Assembly (NCBI RefSeq): GCF_019207085.1
Contig: NZ_JAATOM010000040.1
Location: 1-36,101, forward strand
Reading direction: 5' to 3'
Origin: Variovorax sp. dw_308
Lineage (GTDB): Bacteria; Pseudomonadota; Gammaproteobacteria; Burkholderiales; Burkholderiaceae_C
Length of the DNA stretch: 36,101 bases
The position numbers and the translations under genes were made by a program. Below are positions 1-6,197 of this stretch, in pieces. Within the stretch, counting starts at the first letter, position 1. Every line of letters starts with the position of its first letter. The notes below the pieces were generated by a model. It saw nothing but the letters and a program-made list of their open reading frames with translations, was not told the origin of the DNA and did no database searches.

Positions 1-132
1 GTAGTAGGCCGCGCCGGCCACGCCCGCCATCAGCACCAGTGCCACCACGGCGCCCAGCCAGCGCCGACGGCGCGGCGGCGGCACGAGGGCGGTCGGTGGC
101 AAGGGCTGGGGCTCTGGGGGGCGGGAATCCAT
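1..132 (-). CDS. N-terminus of a membrane-anchored protein (truncated by window edge)
   Basis: An ATG at 130-132 on the minus strand opens a frame that stays open for 44 codons to the edge. The product starts with a Pro-rich cytoplasmic stretch (residues 5-20), four arginines (21-24), then a hydrophobic segment from W25 to about A42, ending in YY. This is the usual start of a single-pass inner-membrane protein with a periplasmic body, such as an RND-type periplasmic adaptor or another HlyD-like protein. The family cannot be fixed from 44 residues. An AGGA lies a few bases upstream of the ATG. The gene is divergent from 407-928, and a direct repeat sits in the shared upstream region. Confidence 0.6.
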   Translation of the reverse strand, partial: MDSRPPEPQPLPPTALVPPPRRRRWLGAVVALVLMAGVAGAAYY

Positions 133-243
133 GGAAGGTCCTGGGTCAACGGGGCAAGGCGCGCAAGACGGCGCTTCGATTCGGGTCGCGGCCGATGGTA
201 GCGCGCGCATCCACAACCATTGCGACGGCTGTTCTGCCGTGCC

Positions 244-262
244 GTAAAGCGTTTGTAAAGCG
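244..262. promoter_or_regulatory. Tandem 8-bp direct repeat with 11-bp period in divergent promoter
   Basis: GTAAAGCG occurs at 244-251 and again at 255-262. Read on the minus strand this is CTTTAC-N5-CTTTAC. A half-site repeated once per helical turn is the typical layout of binding sites for OmpR/PhoB-family response regulators (PmrA/QseB-like and CpxR-like boxes). It lies about 110 bp upstream of the minus-strand start at 132 and about 145 bp upstream of the plus-strand start at 407. The binding protein is inferred, not seen. Confidence 0.35.
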
Positions 263-406
263 CGCCCCGACCCATCGGATCTCACGCCGGGCGGCTGCAT
301 TTCGCGCCGCCAGGCTGCACTTCGTCGCATGCCGGTCGCCGCCGCACCCGACCATCGGCACAGTCCGCTCATCGCCTTCCAGACCACTTCCTGATCGGAC
401 CTCACC

Positions 407-928
407 ATGCTGCTGCAAATCCTCTCCCACACGCCCCGCTGGGTCTTCGTGCTGCTCGCCGTGCTGTTCTGGTTCGGCGCCAAGCAGCTGCTCGCCAGCA
501 GCGTGAGCCTCGCGCGTATCACCGTCATGCCGGTCGCGATGGCCGCCCTGTCGATGTCCGGCGTGCTGTCCGCCTTCGGCGACTCGCCGATGGCGCTCGC
601 GGGCTGGGCAGCGGCGGCCGTGGCCCTGGCGGCCCTGGTGCTGCAACGCAGCCTGCCCGCGGGCACGCGCTACGACGCCGACGCCCGCCGCTTCCACCTG
701 CAAGGCAGCGCCGTGCCGCTGGTGCTGATGATGGCCATCTTCTTCACCAAGTACACCGTCGGCGTACTGCTGGCGATGCACCCCGAATTGGCCCACAACC
801 ACAACCTCGCCCTCGGCCTCGGTACGCTGTACGGCGCCTTCAGCGGCATCTTCGCGGGGCGCGCCATCCGCCTGTGGAAGCTGGCGATCCGCCACGACCG
901 GGCACTGGCTGGCGAACAGGCCGCCTGA
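407..928 (+). CDS. DUF6622-type small membrane protein
   Basis: The 173-residue protein has about four hydrophobic segments (roughly residues 12-30, 37-57, 62-82 and 100-123, with a further weak one near 130-150) and ends in a short basic/acidic tail. The opening 'MLLQILSHTPRWVF' and overall length match the DUF6622 family of Burkholderiales as I remember it; no function is known. It is followed after 25 bp by the 2TM-domain gene, so the two probably form an operon. The Shine-Dalgarno signal is weak (GGACC upstream of the ATG). An inner-membrane location is inferred from the hydrophobicity. Confidence 0.75.
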   Translation: MLLQILSHTPRWVFVLLAVLFWFGAKQLLASSVSLARITVMPVAMAALSMSGVLSAFGDSPMALAGWAAAAVALAALVLQRSLPAGTRYDADARRFHLQGSAVPLVLMMAIFFTKYTVGVLLAMHPELAHNHNLALGLGTLYGAFSGIFAGRAIRLWKLAIRHDRALAGEQAA

Positions 929-953
929 ACAAGCTCAACCCAAGGAGACCCTC

Positions 954-1256
954 ATGCAAGCCACTACCCTGCCCCTGAACGACGAAGCACGCCTGGACAA
1001 GCTGGCCCGCCGCCGCGCCCGCGCCAAGCTCGCCTTCTTCTCCCACGCGGCGATCTATGCCGCGGTCAACGCCGGCCTGATCGCGCTCTCGCTGGCCGGC
1101 GGGCGGCACTGGGCCGTGTTCCCGCTGCTCGGCTGGGGCATCGGCCTGCTGGCGCACGGGCTGTCGGTCTATGTCTTCGCACCGGGCGGGAACATGATGG
1201 AAAGCATGGTCCAGCGCGAACGGGCCCGGCTCGTATCGAAGGCCGAGCCGTGGTGA
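954..1256 (+). CDS. 2TM domain-containing protein
   Basis: This 100-residue protein starts with a charged, basic N-terminus (about residues 8-26, rich in Arg/Lys), followed by two hydrophobic helices (about 27-48 and 54-75) separated by a short GGRHW turn, and a polar C-terminal tail. This is the layout of the 2TM domain family (PF13239), which is often found alone or attached to histidine kinases. A strong AAGGAGA lies just upstream of the ATG. A kinase gene lies downstream in the same direction (3421-4485), but whether this small protein works with it is unknown. Confidence 0.75.
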   Translation: MQATTLPLNDEARLDKLARRRARAKLAFFSHAAIYAAVNAGLIALSLAGGRHWAVFPLLGWGIGLLAHGLSVYVFAPGGNMMESMVQRERARLVSKAEPW

Positions 1257-1262
1257 GAAGGC

Positions 1263-2423
1263 ATGAATAAATCTGCTGCGCGACACGATCTCTCGCCTGC
1301 GGTCCTCACCACACCTGGGCACGGTTCCGGTCCTCGACGCGACCTCAGGCCGCTCGCTACGATTTCTTCACGCCTTCTGGCCGCCGCGCTGACACGTGTT
1401 ACCGGCCGGTGGCTGGCAGCGCTTGCAAGCCTGGCACTGGCAACGTCCGCCTCGGCGGCAACCGGCATTACCGTCCTGCCTGCGCCTCCGGACAGCGGGC
1501 CGGTCACCGTCTTCTATCCGACCACCGCGACCCCGGCCCGCTACCAGCGCGGCCCCTTCGTCTTCCAACTCGCGTCCGACGCCTCGCCCGCGCGCGGCAA
1601 TGGGCACCTCATCGTCGTCTCGCATGGCTCCGGCGGCTCGCCCTGGCCGCAGGCCGACCTGGCCATGGCACTGGTGGATGCCGGCTTCACCGTGGCCATG
1701 CCGGAGCATGCCGGCGACAACTTCCACGACATGAGCCGCGTCGGCCCGGTGAGCTGGGAGCACCGACCGAAGGAAGTCTCGCAGGCCATCGACGCCATGG
1801 CAGCAGACGCGCGCTTCGCATCCCGGCTCGACTTCCAGCACGTCGGCATGTACGGCATGTCCGCGGGCGGCCACACCGCGCTGACGCTGGCCGGCGGCCG
1901 CTGGTCGCCAGCCCGGCTCGCGCAACATTGCGAAGCCCACCTCGCCGACGACTTCCCCGCGTGCGTCGGCCTGGCCACCGAACTGACCGGCAGCAGCCTC
2001 GACGCGCTGCGACTCTCCGTGGCCCGCGAGGTCATCCATCGCAAGTTCGACGACCAGACCGCGCCGCGCGAATGGAACGAACCGCGCATCACCGCCATCG
2101 TCGCGACGGTGCCTGCCGCAACCACCTTCGACATGAGCACCCTCGCGCAGCCGCGTGTGCCGCTCGGACTGGTCCGCGCCGGCAAGGACGAATGGCTGAA
2201 GCCGCAGTGGCACATCGACGCGGTGCGCGCCGCGTGCAAGCTCTGCACCCTGGTCGCCGACATGACAACCGCCGGCCACGGTTCCACGCTCTCGCCGATG
2301 CCGCCCGACCTGCCGCCACGCGCGGCGCGCCTGATCAACGACCCGCCCGGCTTCGACCGTGCCACGCTGCCCGCCATCTATGCGGCAATCACCGGCTTCT
2401 TCCTCCAGAATCTCCTGCCATGA
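1263..2423 (+). CDS. Secreted alpha/beta hydrolase, dienelactone-hydrolase-like
   Basis: The product is a 386-residue serine hydrolase. The oxyanion region 'VSHGSGGSP' is followed by a nucleophile elbow, 'YGMSAGGH' (GxSxG), and a late 'TAGHGS' that supplies the probable catalytic His; the Asp in 'AGKDEW' is a candidate acid. This pattern fits the predicted dienelactone hydrolase/lipase-like group. Residues about 48-66 form a hydrophobic stretch ending in SASA, typical of a Sec signal peptide. The first 45 residues before it are unusually long and polar, so the true start may be internal and non-ATG; no ATG in this frame lies nearer. The gene overlaps the next by ATGA at 2420-2423, implying translational coupling. 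The substrate is unknown; with a lipid hydroxylase next door, an ester or lipid is plausible. Confidence 0.8.
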   Translation: MNKSAARHDLSPAVLTTPGHGSGPRRDLRPLATISSRLLAAALTRVTGRWLAALASLALATSASAATGITVLPAPPDSGPVTVFYPTTATPARYQRGPFVFQLASDASPARGNGHLIVVSHGSGGSPWPQADLAMALVDAGFTVAMPEHAGDNFHDMSRVGPVSWEHRPKEVSQAIDAMAADARFASRLDFQHVGMYGMSAGGHTALTLAGGRWSPARLAQHCEAHLADDFPACVGLATELTGSSLDALRLSVAREVIHRKFDDQTAPREWNEPRITAIVATVPAATTFDMSTLAQPRVPLGLVRAGKDEWLKPQWHIDAVRAACKLCTLVADMTTAGHGSTLSPMPPDLPPRAARLINDPPGFDRATLPAIYAAITGFFLQNLLP

Positions 2424-3424
2424 ACGTCCTGCTGCTGATCCTCAAGCTTTCGGTGGTCACGGTGCTCGTCGCATCGGTGGCCGAGGCATTGGTGCTCACC
2501 TGGCGCCATGCACGACGCGGCGGCCCGGCCTACGACTGGAAGGCGGCCGGCGTCTCGGTGGTCGATTTCATGGTGCGCCAATACGCGCTCACCTGGCTGC
2601 TGCTGTGGCCCTTCGCGATGTGGAGCGGCGCGATGGATTGGGTCTGGCAGCACCGCCTGTGGACGCTGCCGCTCGACCACTGGTGGGGCTGGGCCGCCTG
2701 TTTCATCGGCCAGGAGTTCTGCTACTACTGGTACCACCGCGCTGCGCATCGCGTGCGCTGGTTCTGGTGCACGCATGCGATCCACCATTCGCCCAACCAG
2801 TTGAATCTCTCGGCAGCCTATCGCTTCGGCTGGACCGGCAAGCTCACCGGCAGCCTGGTCTTCTTCATGCTGGCACCCCTGCTGGGCATGCCGCCCGACG
2901 TGATCGCACTGATGCTCGCGCTCAACCTGATCTACCAGTTCTGGGTGCATGCGACGTGGATTCCGCGCCTCGGCCCGCTGGAGTGGTTCCTCAACACCCC
3001 CTCGGCGCATCGAGTTCACCACGCGTCGAACCTGGAGTACCTCGACGGCAACTACGGCGGCGTGCTGACCGTGTTCGACCGCCTGTTCGGCACCTACATC
3101 GCCGAGCGCGACGACCTGCCCTGCCGCTACGGCCTGGTGACGCCGATCACCACCTACAACCTGCTGCACATCGAGTTCTGCCACTGGCAGGGGCTGTGGC
3201 GCGACCTGCGCTCGGCACGCTCGGCGCGGGCGGTGTGGGGCTACCTGTTCAAGCCGCCGGGCTGGTCGCCCGACGGCCATGGAACCACGACGGAGGAATT
3301 GCGCCAGCGCGCGAATGTAGCGGCAAGCCACGGCCACGGCCACGCGGCTGGCCAGGCCGCAGCCCGCGCCGCTGAATCGGGCATCGGAAGGCCAGCAACG
3401 GACAACATGACCGTGGCCCCATGA
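2420..3424 (+). CDS. Sterol desaturase / fatty acid hydroxylase family protein
   Basis: The 334-residue integral membrane protein carries the eight-histidine di-iron signature of the fatty acid hydroxylase superfamily (PF04116): HRAAH at H106/H110, HAIHH at H119/H122/H123 and HRVHH at H197/H200/H201. Hydrophobic segments at the N-terminus (about 1-20, 55-75) and around 145-180 support membrane embedding. Members hydroxylate or desaturate lipids, carotenoids or sterol-like substrates; the substrate here cannot be told. The ATG was chosen because it overlaps the upstream stop (ATGA). The C-terminus beyond about 295 is an Ala/His-rich tail. The stop again overlaps the histidine kinase start (ATGA at 3421), so synthesis of enzyme and sensor is coupled. 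Confidence 0.9.
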   Translation: MNVLLLILKLSVVTVLVASVAEALVLTWRHARRGGPAYDWKAAGVSVVDFMVRQYALTWLLLWPFAMWSGAMDWVWQHRLWTLPLDHWWGWAACFIGQEFCYYWYHRAAHRVRWFWCTHAIHHSPNQLNLSAAYRFGWTGKLTGSLVFFMLAPLLGMPPDVIALMLALNLIYQFWVHATWIPRLGPLEWFLNTPSAHRVHHASNLEYLDGNYGGVLTVFDRLFGTYIAERDDLPCRYGLVTPITTYNLLHIEFCHWQGLWRDLRSARSARAVWGYLFKPPGWSPDGHGTTTEELRQRANVAASHGHGHAAGQAAARAAESGIGRPATDNMTVAP

Positions 3425-4485
3425 ACATCCGCTGGCGCGATGCCGCTCGTCACTTCCTGCAGATCGCCGCGTTCTGCTGTGCCATCGCCGTACTCACCAC
3501 GCTGATATGGCCGAGCCTGGGCTACGCCAGGCAGGTCGGCTACGCGCTGTCGAACGGCATCGTGGCATGGCTGGTGGTCGAATTCGGCCGCTACTTCTTC
3601 GATCCGCGCAACTGCCACTCCGACAGCAGCGGTGGCCACGGCTGGCCAAAGGGGTGGCGCGGCATATTGCTGGCCACGACCGGGATCGCCAGCGGTTTCT
3701 TCTTCGGTGGCGGCATCGCCAATTCCCTGTTTGGCACGGGCCAGGTGGGTTCATCGCGCGACACGATCATCAGCGTGGTCATCACCGCCATGGCCGGCAC
3801 GGTCGTCACCTTCTACTTCCACGCACGCGGCAGGGCCGCCGCGCTCACCGCCCAGATCAACGCAGCCGAACGCGACGCCAGCGAGGCCCGGCTCAAGCTG
3901 CTCGAAACCCAGCTCGAGCCGCACATGCTTTTCAACACGCTGGCCAACCTTCGCGTGCTCATCACCACCGACCCGCAGCGCGCCGTCGCCATGCTCGACC
4001 GGCTCAACAGCTATTTGCGCGCCACGCTCAGCGGCTCGCGCGCGCTGGCGCACCCGCTGTCGGCCGAATTCGACCTGCTGCGCGACTACCTGGAACTGAT
4101 GTCGGTGCGCATGGGCAACCGGCTGCAATACACGCTCGACCTGCCGGACAACCTGCGCGACGCAGCGGTGCCGCCGCTGCTGCTGCAGCCGCTGGTCGAG
4201 AACGCGATCCAGCATGGACTGGAGCCGAAGGTGGGCGGCGGCAGCATCGTGGTGCGCGCCAGGCGACAAGGCGCGGGAAGCGATGCGCGACTAGTGATCG
4301 AAGTCAACGACACCGGCGTCGGACTGTCGCAGCACGCGAGCACGCTCGACGAGCCGGGGCGCGGCTTCGGCCTCACGCAGGTTCGCGAGCGGCTGGCCAG
4401 CACCTATGGCGATCGCGGCGCCATCACGCTCGCGCCGGCAGGCAGCGGCGGGACTTGTGCAGCGGCCACATTGCCGCTGGGCTGA
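3421..4485 (+). CDS. LytS/YehU-type sensor histidine kinase
   Basis: The 354-residue kinase has four predicted membrane helices in residues about 12-140 without an evident periplasmic sensor domain. A short linker helix (about 140-160) leads to the His_kinase domain (PF06580), with the phospho-acceptor in 'QLEPHMLFNTLANL' (H168). The N-box ('LVENAIQHGLEP') and G-box ('NDTGVGLS', 'GRGFGLTQVRERL') of the HATPase_c domain follow. The partner is almost certainly the LytTR regulator at 4759-5604. The ATGA overlap with the desaturase gene suggests that the sensor monitors, or is controlled with, membrane lipid modification. The stimulus is unknown. Confidence 0.9.
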   Translation: MNIRWRDAARHFLQIAAFCCAIAVLTTLIWPSLGYARQVGYALSNGIVAWLVVEFGRYFFDPRNCHSDSSGGHGWPKGWRGILLATTGIASGFFFGGGIANSLFGTGQVGSSRDTIISVVITAMAGTVVTFYFHARGRAAALTAQINAAERDASEARLKLLETQLEPHMLFNTLANLRVLITTDPQRAVAMLDRLNSYLRATLSGSRALAHPLSAEFDLLRDYLELMSVRMGNRLQYTLDLPDNLRDAAVPPLLLQPLVENAIQHGLEPKVGGGSIVVRARRQGAGSDARLVIEVNDTGVGLSQHASTLDEPGRGFGLTQVRERLASTYGDRGAITLAPAGSGGTCAAATLPLG

Positions 4486-4525
4486 GTCGCATCCATGACC
4501 TCGACAATTTGCTAGTCTCGTTCGC

Positions 4526-4762
4526 ATGGCTCACACACATTGCAAGCTCTCTTCGCAGGGGCAACTTTCCGTTCCAGCGTCGGGTCGGCGCGCCTGGAGC
4601 CTGTCGCCCGGGTCGATGCACGATTCTCAAGCCGTGCCCGATGCGCTGTTTCCCAACGAAGAGAGCCCACCCCCCGCCAAATCGCTGGATGAATTGAAAC
4701 AGGGCGTCCGGGCCTGCTTCAGGCGCCGTCATTCCGGCGAGGACTTGGCAAGGCTCGCATGA
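4526..4762 (+). CDS. Small hypothetical protein coupled to the LytTR regulator
   Basis: The 78-residue frame ends with a TGA that overlaps the regulator ATG (ATGA at 4759-4762), the same coupling seen twice upstream. No domain is recognised. The C-terminal part (about 52-78) is a charged, probably helical segment; the N-terminal 30 residues look less protein-like. An in-frame ATG at 4616 would give a 48-residue version. A TAGTCT hexamer at 4513-4518 sits seven bases before the first ATG and could be a -10 element, which would make the longer form nearly leaderless. It could also be untranslated leader for the regulator. Codon third positions are less GC-biased than in neighbouring genes. Confidence 0.4.
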   Translation: MAHTHCKLSSQGQLSVPASGRRAWSLSPGSMHDSQAVPDALFPNEESPPPAKSLDELKQGVRACFRRRHSGEDLARLA

Positions 4763-5604
4763 CCCGCCCCACCGCCCTCATCGCCGAAGACGAACAACTG
4801 CTGGCCCAGGCATTGCGTGCCGAACTCGCGCAGGCCTGGCCGGAGCTGGACGTGGTGAGCATGGTAGGTGACGGTGGCAGCGCCGTTGGCGCCGCGCTGG
4901 AGCGCTTGCCCGACGTGCTCTTTCTCGACATCCGCATGCCAGGCCAGGACGGCCTCTCCGCCGCGGCGGAGCTCGCGGATTCCTGGCCTCTGGAAAAGGC
5001 GCCGTTGCCGCAACTGGTCTTCGTCACCGCCTACGACGAATACGCAGTGCGCGCTTTCGAGCAACAAGCCGTCGACTATGTGCTGAAACCCGTGCAGGCC
5101 GAGCGCCTGCGCAAGACCGTCGACCGCCTGAAAGCCGCGCTCGCCGCACGCGCGCCCGCACGGGACAGCGCCAACGCCGCGATCGAGGAGACGCTCGCGC
5201 AATGGCGCCGCATGCTCTCCGCGGCCGGCACCGGCGCCTTGCCCAGTTCACCGGCCGCGCCGCCGGCCCCGCTCAAGCTCATCGCCGCCAGCGACGCCGG
5301 CAGCGCGGGCTCCACGGTGCGCATGGTGCCCATCGACGAAGTGCAGTACTTCGAGGCGGCCGACAAGTACGTGCGCGTGCTCACTGCATCACACGAGTTC
5401 CTCATCCGCACGCCGCTGAAGCAACTGCTGCCGCAGCTCGACCCTCAGACTTTCTGGCAGGTGCACCGCGCCGTGGTCGTCAACACGCATGCGATCGAGA
5501 CGGTGCATCGCGACGAGGCCGGCAAGTTGCACCTGCAATTGCGCGGCCGCGCCGAGCGCCTGGCCGTCAGCCGCCTCTTCGCCCACCTGTTCCGCGCGAT
5601 GTAG
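4759..5604 (+). CDS. LytTR-family response regulator (AlgR/YehT-like)
   Basis: The product has 281 residues. An N-terminal REC domain (about 5-125) has acidic residues 'EDE' at 10-12, phospho-acceptor D57 in 'LFLDIRMPG', a Thr in 'FVTAYDE' and the Lys of 'LKPV'. A linker of about 45 residues rich in Ala/Pro leads to a LytTR DNA-binding domain (about 172-278) with 'VQYFEAADKYVRV', 'TPLKQLLPQL' and 'FWQVHRAVVVN'. It is the cognate partner of the LytS-like kinase upstream. LytTR regulators bind direct repeats about one to two helical turns apart. Targets are unknown, but the coupled hydrolase/desaturase genes are the obvious candidates for autoregulation. Confidence 0.9.
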   Translation: MTRPTALIAEDEQLLAQALRAELAQAWPELDVVSMVGDGGSAVGAALERLPDVLFLDIRMPGQDGLSAAAELADSWPLEKAPLPQLVFVTAYDEYAVRAFEQQAVDYVLKPVQAERLRKTVDRLKAALAARAPARDSANAAIEETLAQWRRMLSAAGTGALPSSPAAPPAPLKLIAASDAGSAGSTVRMVPIDEVQYFEAADKYVRVLTASHEFLIRTPLKQLLPQLDPQTFWQVHRAVVVNTHAIETVHRDEAGKLHLQLRGRAERLAVSRLFAHLFRAM

Positions 5605-5627
5605 GCCGCGCAGGCCCCGTGGCCATC

Positions 5628-5655
5628 AAAAAAGCCGGCTCCTTGCAGAGCCGGC
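5628..5655 (-). terminator. Rho-independent terminator of the PXPV gene
   Basis: A perfect 8-bp GC-rich stem (5634-5641 with 5648-5655, arm GCCGGCTC) closes a 6-base loop. On the minus strand it is followed at once by six T residues (the A run at 5628-5633 on the plus strand). It therefore terminates the minus-strand gene at 5724-6056. The stem may also help end the convergent LytTR operon, though no T run follows it on the plus strand. Confidence 0.85.
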
Positions 5656-5723
5656 CTCGTGTCGGCAGACCTGCGGCCAGAAGACCGGCAGGCCACACCT
5701 ATCAGAATAAACCTATCGGCAGG

Positions 5724-6056
5724 TCACCTGTAATAGTGACCGTGGCGGTAGTAGCCCCGACCCGGGCCGTAGTAAACCGGCGCGGGGCGGTAGTACACCG
5801 GAGCCGGCGCGTAGTACACAGGCGCCGGCCGGTAATAGACGGGCGGTGCGGGCTGGTAGTACACCGGCGCGGGCACCGAGTAGACCGGCGCTGGCGCGTA
5901 GTAGCCCGGCTGGCCGACGCCGATCGCGACGCCCGGCACGTTGACGCCCACCGACCAGGCCACGCCGGCGTTGGCCGAAGCGGCAGCGAAAAGCGCACCC
6001 GCGGCCACGGTGGCAGCGGCGGCGATCTTGAAAAGAGTTGAACGATGGAAGCTCAT
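5724..6056 (-). CDS. Secreted PXPV-repeat protein
   Basis: The 110-residue protein has a clear Sec signal peptide (about 1-30, ending SANA). After the motif 'GVAWSVGVNVPGVAIGVGQPG' region it consists of tandem tyrosine/proline units of the type YYxPAPV (at least six, about 51-98), ending in a Gly/Arg/His/Tyr tail. This corresponds to the PXPV repeat family (PF12778) of Burkholderiales, whose role is unknown; a cell-envelope or surface function is inferred. GGAGAA lies 8 bases before the ATG, and an intrinsic terminator follows the gene. It is divergent from glnS. Confidence 0.8.
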   Translation of the reverse strand: MSFHRSTLFKIAAAATVAAGALFAAASANAGVAWSVGVNVPGVAIGVGQPGYYAPAPVYSVPAPVYYQPAPPVYYRPAPVYYAPAPVYYRPAPVYYGPGRGYYRHGHYYR

Positions 6057-6130
6057 GATGTGGGTTCTCCGGTTTCAGGGGCTGAAAAAAGACCGCCCAT
6101 GCAAGTATTCAACGCGCCAGGTGCAAAGCC

Positions 6131-6159
6131 GGTACCTGCTCTTCTGTGAAGAAGGTACC
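6131..6159. other. Interrupted dyad with two GGTACC copies upstream of glnS
   Basis: GGTAC (6131-6135) pairs with GTACC (6155-6159), and inside it CTTCT (6141-6145) pairs with AGAAG (6150-6154) around a GTGA tetraloop, with a 5-base bulge at 6136-6140. It lies between the divergent PXPV gene and glnS. It may be an operator or an RNA element, or chance. Confidence 0.25.
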
Positions 6160-6185
6160 CAAAGGTAACGCAATGGCCTGCCACC

Positions 6186-6191
6186 TAGAAT
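6186..6191 (+). promoter_or_regulatory. Putative -10 element of glnS
   Basis: TAGAAT ends six bases before the glnS ATG (6198). Transcription would then begin at or very near the start codon, and no Shine-Dalgarno sequence is visible. No convincing -35 box is seen 17 bp upstream. Confidence 0.35.
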
Positions 6192-6197
6192 GAACAG

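Noticed and set aside
1409..3424. 671-codon plus-strand frame extending the fatty acid hydroxylase upstream
   Set aside because: The part before 2420 is an out-of-frame reading of the alpha/beta hydrolase; homology begins at the ATG overlapping the hydrolase stop.
5724..6056. Regularly spaced repeats that could suggest a CRISPR-like array
   Set aside because: The period comes from YYxPAPV codons inside a signal-peptide protein; there are no unique spacers of constant length.
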